A stretch of 64,000 nucleotides of DNA from Halieaceae bacterium UBA4452 (GTDB lineage Bacteria; Pseudomonadota; Gammaproteobacteria; Pseudomonadales; Halieaceae), in NCBI GenBank assembly GCA_002389505.1, contig DGPA01000021.1:166696-230695 (forward strand), written 5' to 3'. Each line of letters starts with the position of its first letter. Position 1 is the stretch's first letter. The notes under the pieces were generated by a model. That model made no database searches. It saw nothing but the letters and a program-made list of their open reading frames with translations, and was not told the DNA's origin. A program made the translations under genes and the position numbers. Positions 34,502 to 44,260 of this stretch are shown one piece after another.

Positions 34502-34577
34502 CAGCCCCAACCACTTAATCAGCGTCAATATCTAAGAAGTTTGCAATAATGCACAGTCTTGGACTAAACAGCGCGCA

Positions 34578-34600
34578 GCAGTTAATAACTGCGCTATACT
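34578..34600 (+). promoter_or_regulatory. Candidate rpoZ-spoT promoter with overlapping palindrome
   Basis: TATACT at 34595-34600 is a good -10 box about 50 bp upstream of rpoZ. Directly 5' of it is a perfect 15-bp palindrome (GCAGTTA-A-TAACTGC, 34578-34592) occupying the spacer. No consensus -35 box is present at the right distance, so the promoter may depend on an activator or be controlled by a repressor at the palindrome. Function is inferred. Confidence 0.5.
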
Positions 34601-34650
34601 CCTTGGTTCCTCTATGTTCCGAGAAAAAATCACAGGAGATAGCCACCGAT

Positions 34651-34908
34651 ATGGCACGTGTAACCGTAGAAGATTGTTTAGACCATGTAGATAACCGTTT
34701 CCAACTCGTCATGCTAGCGTCGAAGCGCGCGCGACAGATTGCGACCGGCGGCAAGGATCCACTGGTCGAGGGGGAGTCTGATAAGCCCACTGTCATTGCT
34801 TTGCGCGAAATTGCAGAGGGTCTGGTCACTCCAGAGCTCATGGCCCGTGAAACAGAAATCGCAGCTGAAGAAGAGCTGGCCGCGAGCTTCGAAACCCCAA
34901 TCTACTAA
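34651..34908 (+). CDS. rpoZ: RNA polymerase omega subunit
   Basis: An 85-residue protein, MARVTVEDCLDHVDNRFQLVMLASKRARQI, the invariant omega N-terminus, followed by PTVIALREIAEGLV. Omega promotes RNA polymerase assembly and forms part of a ppGpp-binding site in Proteobacteria. The start is ATG 34651 with AGGAG upstream. It precedes spoT by 18 bp, linking ppGpp sensing with its synthesis and hydrolysis. Confidence 0.97.
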   Translation: MARVTVEDCLDHVDNRFQLVMLASKRARQIATGGKDPLVEGESDKPTVIALREIAEGLVTPELMARETEIAAEEELAASFETPIY

Positions 34909-34926
34909 GGCTATCCGGGCCGCGTT

Positions 34927-37161
34927 ATGGTTGCAGCAACACTAGGCGCCATTAGCGGGTCCATTAGCGACGTCTCGCTGCGCCTTCGCTTCGGCGCGCA
35001 AGCACCCGTCGTCACCACACCGTCGACTGCTGAAAATCAATCACTCGCTCATTTTGAAGCCGTTCTGGGCAGCTACCTAACCGACAGCCAGGTAGAGGCT
35101 GTTAAGCGCGCCTATTTCTTTGCCGAGCAAGCTCACTACGGGCAAGTGCGCAGAAGCGGTGAGCCCTATGTGACCCATCCCCTCGCCGTTGCCGGCATCC
35201 TCGCCGATATGCATATGGACCCGCAGAGCTTGATGGCGGCCTTGCTCCACGATGTTATCGAAGACACGGGCGTGACAAAAAATGACCTGGGCGCGCAGTT
35301 TGGCGAAGAGGTTGCCGACTTAGTCGACGGCGTCAGTAAACTGACGCATATTGAATTCGACAGCATTGAACTCAAACAAGCCGAAAACTTTCAGAAGATG
35401 GCTCTCGCCATGGCGCAGGACATCCGAGTTATTTTGGTGAAATTAGCTGACCGACTGCACAATATGCGTACCCTCGGGGTCCTTGATCGAGAAAAAATTC
35501 GCCGTATCGCTATGGAAACGCTTGAGATTTATGCGCCCATCGCCATGCGTCTGGGTATGAATAGTATTCGCATGGAATTTGAGGATCTGGGCTTCAAAGC
35601 CCTTTACCCCATGCGTGCCCGGCGTTTGAAAGCCGCCGTTGCAAGGACTCGAGGTAACCGCAACAGCCTCGTTGAGCAAATGAAAAATCAAATTGAATCG
35701 ACGCTGGCGAAAGAAGGCTTGCAGGCTCAGGTGGTCGGCAGAGAAAAGCACCTCTACAGCATCTATCAAAAAATGCGCAGCAAACGAAAATCATTTTCAG
35801 AAATCATGGACATCTTTGCGTTCCGCATCGTTGTTGATTCAGTCGATACTTGCTACCGAGCGTTGGGCGTAATTCACAGCTTGTATAAGCCCGTGTCCCG
35901 TGAGTTCGTCGACTACGTTGCCATTCCTAAAGCCAATGGCTACCAAAGCCTCCATACCGTGCTCAAGGGTATGCACGGCGTCCCCATAGAGATCCAAATC
36001 CGCACTCGCGACATGGAGGATATGGCCAATAAGGGTATTGCCGCGCACTGGCTCTACAAATCTGATCGGATCCACACCAATCCCACCCACGCCCGGGCAC
36101 GCGAGTGGGTGCAGGGCTTGCTTGAGATGCAGCAACGTGCAGGCAATTCCTTAGAATTCATTGAAAGTGTAAAAATCGATCTCTTCCCCGACGAGGTGTA
36201 TGTGTTCACGCCGAAAGGCGCCATTATGCAGCTGCCGAAAGGCTCAACCGCGATCGACGCCGCTTACGCAATCCATACCGATATTGGTAACCGTTGTGTC
36301 GCCTGTCGCCTCGATAAGCGACTTGCGCCGCTGTCAGAGCCGTTAGAAAGCGGACAAACCGTAGAAATAGTGACGTCGCCGACAGGTCATCCCAGCCCCG
36401 CATGGTTTAATTACGTGGTCACGGCCAGAGCCCGTACACATATTCGCCACTTCCTGAAGGATCAGCGCAGGGAAGATTCGGTAGAGCTTGGGCGCAACCT
36501 GTTAGACAAAACGTTAATTGGCTTGGGTATGCGCCTATCTGACCTGAGCGACGGGCAGCTAAAGCGGGCGGTGACCAATATGGGCCGAAAAACCCCCGAC
36601 GATCTCTATATGGACATTGCTCTGGGCACTCTACTACCCCATATTTGCGCGAGTCACCTGTCCGACGCAAAAACTGACAAACGACGCGATAACCATCTAG
36701 CATCAAGCCCGCTAGCATCCGTTGCCATTCAAGGTACTGAAGGCTTCGCCATTAGCTACGCAAAATGTTGCTGTCCACTACCGGGGGACCCCATTGGTGG
36801 CTACTTAAGTCAGGAAAAGGGCCTAGTAGTCCACCAAGATAACTGCCGTAATTTAGCCGACAAGCGCGATCAACCAGAACGCCTTATGGGTCTTCATTGG
36901 GATGACCGCGTCACTGGCATTTTTCCTGTGGGGTTACGCCTAGAAGCAGAAAATCGACGCGGGCTTATTGCCTTGGTCGCGACCAAGTTGAATTCAGTGG
37001 AAATGAACATTGATCGTCTTGCCACCGTCGATAAAGATGCGCTATTTACCTACGTTGACATCGAGTTGCAGGTAACGAGTCGCGTCCACCTTGCAAGAAT
37101 CATGAAGCGCTTGCGCACTATTGAAGGGGTGCGCAAGGTCACCCGTGCGGCACGACGCTAA
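34927..37161 (+). CDS. spoT: Bifunctional (p)ppGpp synthetase/hydrolase SpoT
   Basis: A 744-residue RSH enzyme. Its HD hydrolase domain has AHYGQVRRSGEPYVTHPLAVA and HDVIEDT (about 108-114). The synthetase domain has IMDIFAFRIVV and IPKANGYQSLHT. TGS (DEVYVFTPKGAIMQLPKGSTAIDAAYAIHT), zinc-finger-like (CCCPLPGDPIGGY) and ACT domains follow. The intact HD motif supports hydrolase activity, hence SpoT rather than RelA. About 35 residues precede the usual SpoT start and no later in-frame ATG fits, so the N-terminal extension appears real. Confidence 0.95.
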   Translation: MVAATLGAISGSISDVSLRLRFGAQAPVVTTPSTAENQSLAHFEAVLGSYLTDSQVEAVKRAYFFAEQAHYGQVRRSGEPYVTHPLAVAGILADMHMDPQSLMAALLHDVIEDTGVTKNDLGAQFGEEVADLVDGVSKLTHIEFDSIELKQAENFQKMALAMAQDIRVILVKLADRLHNMRTLGVLDREKIRRIAMETLEIYAPIAMRLGMNSIRMEFEDLGFKALYPMRARRLKAAVARTRGNRNSLVEQMKNQIESTLAKEGLQAQVVGREKHLYSIYQKMRSKRKSFSEIMDIFAFRIVVDSVDTCYRALGVIHSLYKPVSREFVDYVAIPKANGYQSLHTVLKGMHGVPIEIQIRTRDMEDMANKGIAAHWLYKSDRIHTNPTHARAREWVQGLLEMQQRAGNSLEFIESVKIDLFPDEVYVFTPKGAIMQLPKGSTAIDAAYAIHTDIGNRCVACRLDKRLAPLSEPLESGQTVEIVTSPTGHPSPAWFNYVVTARARTHIRHFLKDQRREDSVELGRNLLDKTLIGLGMRLSDLSDGQLKRAVTNMGRKTPDDLYMDIALGTLLPHICASHLSDAKTDKRRDNHLASSPLASVAIQGTEGFAISYAKCCCPLPGDPIGGYLSQEKGLVVHQDNCRNLADKRDQPERLMGLHWDDRVTGIFPVGLRLEAENRRGLIALVATKLNSVEMNIDRLATVDKDALFTYVDIELQVTSRVHLARIMKRLRTIEGVRKVTRAARR

Positions 37162-37199
37162 GCACCTCTCATTCTCTCCCCTCAGTTAAGGAGCATTCT

Positions 37200-37583
37200 A
37201 TGTCCAATCGAGCCGTCATAGAAACTAGCGCTGCGCCCGCAGCCATCGGGCCTTATTCGCAAGCCATTAAGGCAGGCAATACGGTGTGGATATCTGGGCA
37301 AATTCCCCTAGACCCCGACACTATGACGGTAGTCAGTGGTGGTATAGAGCAGGAGGCGGAGTGTGTGTTTGGTCATTTAGCCGCTATCGCTGAAGCTGCG
37401 GGGGGCTGTCTCGCGGACTCGGTGAAAATCAATATCTCGCTCACTGACCTTACCCATTTCAGTGCCGTCAACGCGGTGATGATGCGCCACTTCAAGGAAC
37501 CCTATCCGGCCCGGGCCTGCGTTCAGGTGGCCGCTCTACCGAAAGGTGTAGGCATTGAGGTAGAAGCCATCCTTGTCTTGTAA
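37200..37583 (+). CDS. ridA: RidA family reactive enamine/imine deaminase
   Basis: A 127-residue YjgF/YER057c/UK114 protein that hydrolyses reactive 2-aminoacrylate-type intermediates, protecting PLP enzymes. It has AAIGPYSQAIKAGNTVWISGQIPLDP, the catalytic arginine in PARACVQVAALPKGVGIEVEAI, and a typical length. AAGGAG precedes the ATG. Its position after spoT is conserved in gammaproteobacteria. Confidence 0.96.
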   Translation: MSNRAVIETSAAPAAIGPYSQAIKAGNTVWISGQIPLDPDTMTVVSGGIEQEAECVFGHLAAIAEAAGGCLADSVKINISLTDLTHFSAVNAVMMRHFKEPYPARACVQVAALPKGVGIEVEAILVL

Positions 37584-37611
37584 AGCACGCCCTAGAGGTT
37601 AAACGTTATCG

Positions 37612-38469
37612 CTACTGCTCACCCTCTGACTTGAGTATTGCGCTATAGCCCTGCTGGAAGGTGGGATAGCGCAAGGAATAACCGAGAGCTTTGACGCGCT
37701 GGTTACGACAGCGGCGATTACCGCGCCCGCCCGCACTGACATCAGTAGACGGGTGCAACTCAACACCGAGCTGTTTGGCAAGCCATGCCTCTACCTCGCC
37801 AATCATCGCTGGATTGTCATCGCTCGCTAATAGACAACCCGGCAATACGGTCGCTGACCCATACTTTGTCAATAAGAAGCGAATAATACCTGCGAGATCA
37901 TCTCGGTGAATTCTATTGCTATAGCGCGCAGAGTCCGCACTGGCCAGTCCCGATTTTATACGTGCTAACAGCATGCCGGGTAACACGCCGTAAACCCCCG
38001 ATGCGCGAACACATGTGCTCGCCGAACTTGCCTGAGCAAAAAGCTGTTCGGCACGTATAATCGCTTGTGCTGAGGTATCACTGGTTGTCAACGCCGATTG
38101 CTCATCGACCCAGCCGCCATCTACCTCCGCATAAACCCGGGTTGATGACACCATGACGCTATAGTCAGCACGAGCCAATAATCCTGACTCAGCCATGGCC
38201 CGCACACCGCCAGCGAAGCCTAGCTCATAGCCGCCACTGTCACGACTAGTGGGTAGCGGGGTGAACAACACATGGTCAGGTGTAGTGGCGGCGATGCCCC
38301 GCAGATCAGCGGCACAGGTATAGTCACCAGAGAACGGGACAAACGAGGCTGGCAGCCTACTGGTGTTGCGACGCAAGGCCGAGATTTGCCAACCCAAGCC
38401 GGCGAGCGCTAACCCCACCCGACTACCCATGTCCCCACAACCAATAATCGCCAAATGTCTTTGCTTCAC
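37612..38469 (-). CDS. NAD(P)-binding epimerase/dehydratase-like protein (YeeZ-like)
   Basis: A 285-residue Rossmann-fold protein. Its N-terminal loop is IIGCGDMGSRVGLALAGLGW (about 7-26), SSTRVYAEVDGGWVDE is in the extended-SDR catalytic area, and IHRDDLAGIIRFLL resembles sugar-epimerase C-terminal motifs. The family includes E. coli YeeZ and has no established substrate. The canonical YxxxK pair is not obvious. It faces away from recG. Confidence 0.75.
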   Translation of the reverse strand: MKQRHLAIIGCGDMGSRVGLALAGLGWQISALRRNTSRLPASFVPFSGDYTCAADLRGIAATTPDHVLFTPLPTSRDSGGYELGFAGGVRAMAESGLLARADYSVMVSSTRVYAEVDGGWVDEQSALTTSDTSAQAIIRAEQLFAQASSASTCVRASGVYGVLPGMLLARIKSGLASADSARYSNRIHRDDLAGIIRFLLTKYGSATVLPGCLLASDDNPAMIGEVEAWLAKQLGVELHPSTDVSAGGRGNRRCRNQRVKALGYSLRYPTFQQGYSAILKSEGEQ

Positions 38470-38533
38470 CCTAGGACTCTCTCCTCGTTATGATGGTGTA
38501 CTCTACCGCGTAACCCTTTAGGTCTCACCCATA

Positions 38534-40597
38534 GTGACAGATGACACCCTAAGAATACCGATTGCATCGCTGCGGGGCGTCGGCCCTAAACTGCATCAAC
38601 GGCTTGCTGATTTGGGCATTTCCACTGTTGAATCGCTGCTGTTTCACTTTCCCTTGCGCTACCAAGATCGGACGCGCTTGACCCCCATAGGCGCCATTCA
38701 AGACGGCGTCGAAGCCGTCATTTGTGCACAAGTGCGAGCCGCTAGTATTGTCCCCGGTCGCAGACGCAGCCTAGTGGTAAAAGTCGATGACGGTAGCGGG
38801 TTACTGACACTGCGCTTCTTTCACTTTCGACAAACCCAAGTAAACCAGATGAAGCCCGGGATAACGCTATCACTGTTTGGCCAAGGCCGACGGAGTGGGG
38901 CCGGCACCGAAATGGTCCATCCCGAGTATCGAATAGGCGAGGACAATACCCTGCTCGATGAAGCGCTGACACCCATTTACCCCACCGTTGAGGGCATTGG
39001 CCAAGCAGTGTGGCGCAATCTTACCGATCAAGCGCTCAAGCAAATCGCCCGCCATCCCCCTGACGATCTTTTAAAGCCTATTCTTGATGAGCGCTTTTCC
39101 TTAGCCGAAGCCATCAGCTATCTGCATCGACCTCCACCCGGAGCGACCCTGGAGGCGATACGCGCATGGCGACATCCGGCACAGATACGACTGGCCAAAG
39201 AGGAGCTGCTTGCGCACCAGCTATCAATGCGCGACCTGCGGGCAAAGGAGCGGGCATTCCAAGCAGCCATGATTGAACCGGATGGGCAGCTCCAGGAGGG
39301 GTTACTGAATCAATTAGCCTTTATCCCCACCCATGCGCAGACCCGCGTTCTGCAGGACATCCTCGGTGATCTAGCCCAACCACAGCCCATGCTTCGTCTT
39401 ATTCAAGGTGATGTGGGCTCGGGTAAAACGCTGGTCGCTGCCTTGGCTGCCCTCGCGGCCATTGAGGCGGGCTATCAAGTCGCGTTAATGGCACCCACCG
39501 AACTACTGGCGGAGCAGCATCTTCGCAACTTTAGCCAGTGGCTGACTCCGCTAGGCGTCGAGCTCACGTGGCTAAGCGGGAAAGTAAAAGGGAAACAGCG
39601 AACCGCGACACTGGCAATGATTGCTAAGGGCGAGGCGCGTCTTGTGGTGGGCACTCATGCGTTATTTCAAGACGCGGTTGTGTTCAGTGATCTAGCGCTG
39701 GTGATTATCGATGAACAACATCGCTTCGGGGTGCATCAACGCTTGGCGCTCACCCAAAAGGGGGCCAATCAGGGGATGCCCCATCAATTGGTCCTCACCG
39801 CCACGCCGATCCCCCGAACCCTATCCATGCTCGCGTATGCGGATTTAGATTGTTCGATCATCGATGAGCTGCCGCCGGGACGTACCCCCGTGACGACAAC
39901 ATTAGTCGACAACCAGCGACGCGGCGAGGTGATAGCGCGAGTAGGGCAAGCCTGTCGGGAGGGTCGACAAGCGTATTGGGTCTGTACGCTTATTGAAGAG
40001 TCGGAGGCGCTTGACGCACGACCCGCGGAAACTACCGCTGCCTCACTCAACGAGCAACTGCCCGATGTGAGCATAGGGCTTATTCACGGTCGACTAAGCA
40101 GTACTGAAAAAGAGGCGGTCATGGCCGCCTTTCAAGCCGGGGATATTACATTATTGGTAGCGACAACGGTCATTGAGGTGGGGGTCGATGTACCCAATGC
40201 GAGCCTTATGATCATCGAAAATCCTGAGCGCTTGGGACTTGCGCAGTTGCATCAATTACGTGGCCGAGTTGGCCGGGGGGCTACTGCCAGTTTCTGTGTC
40301 TTACTCTATCAATCGCCGCTTAGCCATAATGGAGCCTTACGCTTAAACGTGATGCGGGAGAGTAACGATGGCTTTTTTATTGCCGAGGAAGATCTGCGAC
40401 TGCGGGGTCCTGGAGAGCTGTTGGGCACCCGTCAAACAGGCCTCATGGCCTTTAGAGTAGCTCAATTACCTGAGCATGAAGATCTCTTGGAGGAGGTCTC
40501 GCAATTGGCAGACGCTGTCGAGAAAAACTATCCGCATCGCTGCGCACAATTAATGGATCGCTGGACAGGCGAGCGGCGCGCTTTTGCCCGAGTCTAA
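38534..40597 (+). CDS. recG: ATP-dependent DNA helicase RecG
   Basis: A 687-residue superfamily-2 helicase that remodels stalled replication forks and recombination junctions. The N-terminal wedge/OB domain (SLRGVGPKLHQRLADLGI, FHFPLRYQDRT) is followed by helicase motifs: GDVGSGKTLVAALAALAAI (Walker A, about residue 295), IDEQHRFGVHQR (a DEQH box), TATPIPRTL, and QLRGRVGRG. The start is GTG 38534. Length and motif set are full. Confidence 0.97.
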   Translation: MTDDTLRIPIASLRGVGPKLHQRLADLGISTVESLLFHFPLRYQDRTRLTPIGAIQDGVEAVICAQVRAASIVPGRRRSLVVKVDDGSGLLTLRFFHFRQTQVNQMKPGITLSLFGQGRRSGAGTEMVHPEYRIGEDNTLLDEALTPIYPTVEGIGQAVWRNLTDQALKQIARHPPDDLLKPILDERFSLAEAISYLHRPPPGATLEAIRAWRHPAQIRLAKEELLAHQLSMRDLRAKERAFQAAMIEPDGQLQEGLLNQLAFIPTHAQTRVLQDILGDLAQPQPMLRLIQGDVGSGKTLVAALAALAAIEAGYQVALMAPTELLAEQHLRNFSQWLTPLGVELTWLSGKVKGKQRTATLAMIAKGEARLVVGTHALFQDAVVFSDLALVIIDEQHRFGVHQRLALTQKGANQGMPHQLVLTATPIPRTLSMLAYADLDCSIIDELPPGRTPVTTTLVDNQRRGEVIARVGQACREGRQAYWVCTLIEESEALDARPAETTAASLNEQLPDVSIGLIHGRLSSTEKEAVMAAFQAGDITLLVATTVIEVGVDVPNASLMIIENPERLGLAQLHQLRGRVGRGATASFCVLLYQSPLSHNGALRLNVMRESNDGFFIAEEDLRLRGPGELLGTRQTGLMAFRVAQLPEHEDLLEEVSQLADAVEKNYPHRCAQLMDRWTGERRAFARV

Positions 40598-40686
40598 AAG
40601 CTTGCGCGGCCACACTTTTCAAGGCCTCGGCTTACACGACGGTGCACAGGATCTTTCGGCCAATTACGCTAGGGGACTCGGAAGTC

Positions 40687-40716
40687 TTGACCAGTCACGC
40701 TACACTGCTGGCTAAT
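40687..40716 (+). promoter_or_regulatory. Candidate promoter of ubiA
   Basis: TTGACC (-35, 40687-40692), 18-bp spacer, GCTAAT (-10). A moderate sigma-70 match placed 22 bp before the ubiA ATG. The 140 bp between recG and ubiA show no gene; no ubiC precedes ubiA. Confidence 0.45.
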
Positions 40717-40737
40717 CACTGTTGAGAATCTATCGCT

Positions 40738-41634
40738 ATGGCGCCGAGTCACACCGCCCATCAACCAGCCTTGCCATCAAAGTTACGTGGGCTGTTAGAG
40801 ATTATGCGTTTTGACAAACCCATTGGCGCATTGTTGCTGGCGGCTCCGACCGCCTGGGCCCTTATTATCGCCAGCCGTGGAGATCTAAGCTGGCGCTTAA
40901 GTATTATCTTTTGCCTCGGTGTTATTGTTATGCGGGCAGCGGGCTGCACGGCGAATGACTTGGCCGATCGGCATCTCGATGGTTTTGTCGAGCGCACCCG
41001 TCATCGCCCGCTAGTAACCGGTGCTGTGAGCGTTACCGAAGCCCTGATTCTATTGTTCATTTTACTAGCGGCCGCGCTCGGCTTGGTACTCCTCACCAAC
41101 CCATTAACCATCTCCCTGTCACTGGTCGGCGCCGCACTGGCTATTGTCTATCCATTTATGAAGCGAGTGACGTATTTACCCCAGGTGGTACTTGGCGCTG
41201 CCTTCTCTTGGTCTATTCCCATGGCGTTTGCAGCGACTACGGGCGAATTACCCTCGGGCCTCTGGTGGTTGTTTGCTGCCAATCTTCTGTGGACTGTTGT
41301 CTACGATACCCAATACGCCATGGTCGACCGAGAAGACGATCTACGCATAGGCATCAAATCCACCGCCATATTGTTTGATCGGCTTGACCGCAGAATAATT
41401 GCCGTCTTGCAGCTTGCTGCCATTGCCTGTTTTGTAGCCTGCGGTAAGGCCTTTAACTTCGGACTGCTCTATTACCTCGCCATAGCCGTCGTCGGCATGA
41501 TGTTTATTTGGCATCAATGGTTGATTAGAGATCGTGAGCCAACGGCCTGCTTCACCGCCTTTAATCAGAGTAAGTGGATTGGGCTCATTGTTCTTTTAGG
41601 GATAGTAGGACAATTCGCTGCTATCGACGTATGA
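40738..41634 (+). CDS. ubiA: 4-Hydroxybenzoate polyprenyltransferase
   Basis: Integral membrane prenyltransferase that attaches the isoprenoid tail to 4-hydroxybenzoate in ubiquinone synthesis. The 298 residues carry RFDKPIGALLLAAPTAWALI, the first Asp-rich motif NDLADRHLD in GCTANDLADRHLDGFVERTRHRPL, and the second motif DTQYAMVDREDDLRIGIKSTA. About eight membrane helices are visible. The usual partner ubiC is absent here. Confidence 0.96.
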   Translation: MAPSHTAHQPALPSKLRGLLEIMRFDKPIGALLLAAPTAWALIIASRGDLSWRLSIIFCLGVIVMRAAGCTANDLADRHLDGFVERTRHRPLVTGAVSVTEALILLFILLAAALGLVLLTNPLTISLSLVGAALAIVYPFMKRVTYLPQVVLGAAFSWSIPMAFAATTGELPSGLWWLFAANLLWTVVYDTQYAMVDREDDLRIGIKSTAILFDRLDRRIIAVLQLAAIACFVACGKAFNFGLLYYLAIAVVGMMFIWHQWLIRDREPTACFTAFNQSKWIGLIVLLGIVGQFAAIDV

Positions 41635-41668
41635 ACCCCTACTTACTGAACCGATTAAAAGGCCGATT

Positions 41669-42829
41669 TTGAGTACCTTACAGCTTGATATTCACCCATC
41701 CATAGACGAGATTGATCAAGCCCATTGGGATGAGTGGTTCGGTACCGATTATCCGTTTCTGCGTTGGCAGTTTCTCTCGGGTCTAGAAGCCGCTGCGTGC
41801 ACGGGCGATCAAACGGGGTGGCGGCCCTTCCATTTGGTACTCAAGGAGTGCGGCGAAACAACCGATACGGTCATTGCGGTGGCACCCGCGTTTCTAAAAA
41901 GTCACTCCTATGGCGAATACGTATTTGATTGGGCATGGGCTGACGCCTGGCAGCGAACAGGTCGTGACTATTACCCGAAGCTGACGACCGCCGCGCCCTT
42001 TACACCTGCGACCGGAACGCGTCTCTACCTCAATGGCAACGCCGATCAACCACTCGCTAAGCTTATTTCTGCGGTTCAGGGGCTGTGTGAAAAACAAGGT
42101 ATTTCTGGCTGGCATATCCTCTTTGATTCGGAATCCCTGTCCAACCAGCTTAGTGACCATCACTTCGTGCAGCGCCGCACCTGCCAGTTTCATTGGTTTA
42201 ATAGAGGCTACCAAAGCTTCGACGATTTTTTAGGGACATTCAGCAGTCGCAAACGTAAAAACCTACGCAAAGAAAGACAGCAAGTACTCGACCAAGGACT
42301 GGTTATAGACACCTTGGAAGGGTCGGCTATTACCCCGGACCTCTGGTCATTCTTTCATCACTGCTATCAAGTAACGTACGCAAAACGTAGCGGTCATGGG
42401 GGCTATTTAACCCGAGCGTTTTTTACAGAGAGCTGCCCAACGCTCGATGCTCATACGGTCATGGTCGTTGCAAGAGTACAAGACAAGCCAGTCGCCGCTG
42501 CCTTGTATTTTCGCAGTAAAGACACCCTCTATGGGCGCTATTGGGGCTGCCTACAAGAATATGACTTTCTTCATTTTGAAGCCTGCTACTACCGAGGTAT
42601 TGAATATTGCATCGACAAAGGCATTGCCACCTTTGATCCTGGCGCTCAGGGTGAACATAAAATTCAGCGGGGCTTTGAACCAACCCTCACCTATTCAAAC
42701 CACTGGGTGGCAGAGCCCGGGTTCCAAGAGGCGATTGCTGATTTTTGTCGGGAGGAATGTTCGCACGTTCAGCAGTACCAAGCACAAGCTCGGCAATTGC
42801 TGCCCTTTAAAAACAGCGGCGGATCATAG
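41669..42829 (+). CDS. GNAT-fold protein of the DUF482/COG3146 family
   Basis: A 386-residue protein with the DUF482 pattern: WDEWFGTDYPFLRWQFLSGLE near the start, FAWADAW-like YVFDWAWADAWQR, LGTFSSRKRKNLRKERQQV (about 193-211), and the C-terminal GIATFDPGAQGEHKIQRGFEPTLTYSNHW. The family has a FemAB/GNAT-like double acyltransferase fold; its substrate is not established. The start is TTG 41669; no later ATG suits the alignment. The stop overlaps the convergent yaaA end by 6 bp. Confidence 0.85.
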   Translation: MSTLQLDIHPSIDEIDQAHWDEWFGTDYPFLRWQFLSGLEAAACTGDQTGWRPFHLVLKECGETTDTVIAVAPAFLKSHSYGEYVFDWAWADAWQRTGRDYYPKLTTAAPFTPATGTRLYLNGNADQPLAKLISAVQGLCEKQGISGWHILFDSESLSNQLSDHHFVQRRTCQFHWFNRGYQSFDDFLGTFSSRKRKNLRKERQQVLDQGLVIDTLEGSAITPDLWSFFHHCYQVTYAKRSGHGGYLTRAFFTESCPTLDAHTVMVVARVQDKPVAAALYFRSKDTLYGRYWGCLQEYDFLHFEACYYRGIEYCIDKGIATFDPGAQGEHKIQRGFEPTLTYSNHWVAEPGFQEAIADFCREECSHVQQYQAQARQLLPFKNSGGS

Positions 42830-43609
42830 CGCTGAGGGCGGGGCGTCTCTCAGAAACACCCAATTCTGTCCAACCGAGTGCTCAGGACAGAAGTAATAGC
42901 CCTCTCGGTCGAAGTCTTTAAGCCCCTCGGGGTCATTAAGCGCATGATCGAGTACGTAACGCGCCATCAACCCCCGCGCTTTTTTGGCGTAAAAACTAAT
43001 CATTTTGTAGCGACCATTTTTTAGATCTTTAAACACCGGCGTGATGATCTGCCCGTCCAGATGCTTCGGCTTCACGGCCTTAAAATATTCGTTTGACGCG
43101 AGATTGACCAAGACAGCCGATTGACTTTTTTCGAGATCACTGTTGAGTGCCTGAGTAATGGACTCACCCCAAAATTCGTATAAGTTTTTGCCCCCACGAT
43201 TGGCAAATTTTAACCCCATTTCCAGTCGGTAGGGCTGCATTAAATCAAGGGGGCGCAGCAGGCCGTAAAGACCTGATAATATGCGTAAATGCTGTTGGGC
43301 AAAGCCCAGCGCTTTGGCATTTAAGGTATCGGCGTCGAGGCCTGTGTAAACATCGCCGCGAAAGGCAAGGACCGCCTGCTTAGCATTGTCGAGAGAAAAT
43401 TCGGACTGCCAATTCAAAAATCGATCATGGTTCAGGGTTGCAATGGCGTCACTGATCCCCATGAGCGAACGAAGTTCATCGAGAGATAGACGCCGCGCAT
43501 CTTCGACAAGTGACGCTGATTGATCAAGAAACCGAGGCTGAGTCGCCTTGGAGGTGATTGATGGCGTGTCATAATCCAGTGTTTTTGCGGGTGACAAAAC
43601 GGTAAGCAC
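42824..43609 (-). CDS. yaaA: Peroxide stress protein YaaA (DUF328)
   Basis: A 261-residue protein with the YaaA hallmarks LTVLSPAKTLDYDT at the start, FRGDVYTGLDADTL, LSGLYGLLRPLDLMQPYRLEMG and NLASNEYFKAVK. In E. coli YaaA lowers free intracellular iron during peroxide stress and binds DNA. It is divergent from the TRAP permease across about 130 bp. Confidence 0.94.
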   Translation of the reverse strand: MLTVLSPAKTLDYDTPSITSKATQPRFLDQSASLVEDARRLSLDELRSLMGISDAIATLNHDRFLNWQSEFSLDNAKQAVLAFRGDVYTGLDADTLNAKALGFAQQHLRILSGLYGLLRPLDLMQPYRLEMGLKFANRGGKNLYEFWGESITQALNSDLEKSQSAVLVNLASNEYFKAVKPKHLDGQIITPVFKDLKNGRYKMISFYAKKARGLMARYVLDHALNDPEGLKDFDREGYYFCPEHSVGQNWVFLRDAPPSAL

Positions 43610-43741
43610 AGTGCAACCTCTCTGCTATCGACGTGTTAGAAATGATACCCTCTTTTATACCCTATCAGTAACTGTTGCAGCATTTTACTAACAGGTATCG
43701 TTACGCTGTCAGCATGCCAACAAAAGTTTGGAGAAACGACG

Positions 43742-44260
43742 TTGTCCGCTCACCTCGCCATTGTCACCACTATCGATCGTAGCATGTCCAAACTATCGGC
43801 GACGTTAGCCTGGCTACCGTTAGCTATGGCGGCCCTAACGGTGCTCGTTGTGACTTTGCGCTACGGCTTTGGTGTCGGTGCGATAGCGGCCCAAGAAGGC
43901 GTCATTTACCTGCACAGTACGCTGTTTATGCTGGGTGCGTCCTGTACGCTGAGCGCAGACAGCCATGTGCGTGTGGACGTGTTTTACCGCCATTTTTCTC
44001 CACGGGCTAAAGCGTGGGTCAATGCCTTAGGCCATATTATTTTTACCCTGCCGTTGTGTGTGCTCATTACTCTATCGAGCGCAGACTACGTAGGGGAGTC
44101 GTGGCTGACGCAAGAGACGTCGGCGGAGCCCGGCGGGATTCCAGCCGTCTTCCTTCTGAAAACGCTTATTCCAGTCATGGCGTGCCTACTCGCCTTGCAA
44201 GCGTTAGCAGAAATCCTCAGGTCGCTAGGGACGCTAACTGAGGGAACTGCGAATGATTGA
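43742..44260 (+). CDS. dctQ: TRAP transporter small permease subunit (DctQ family)
   Basis: A 172-residue, four-helix membrane protein (helices about 21-42, 55-75, 95-115, 135-155) with the DctQ pattern LRYGFGVGAIAAQEGVIYLHSTLFMLGA and HVRVDVFYRHFSPRAKAWVN. It partners DctM in a sodium-driven uptake system. TTG 43742 is chosen because GGAGA lies 7 nt upstream; an ATG at 43784 is an alternative. It overlaps dctM by 8 bp. Confidence 0.9.
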   Translation: MSAHLAIVTTIDRSMSKLSATLAWLPLAMAALTVLVVTLRYGFGVGAIAAQEGVIYLHSTLFMLGASCTLSADSHVRVDVFYRHFSPRAKAWVNALGHIIFTLPLCVLITLSSADYVGESWLTQETSAEPGGIPAVFLLKTLIPVMACLLALQALAEILRSLGTLTEGTAND

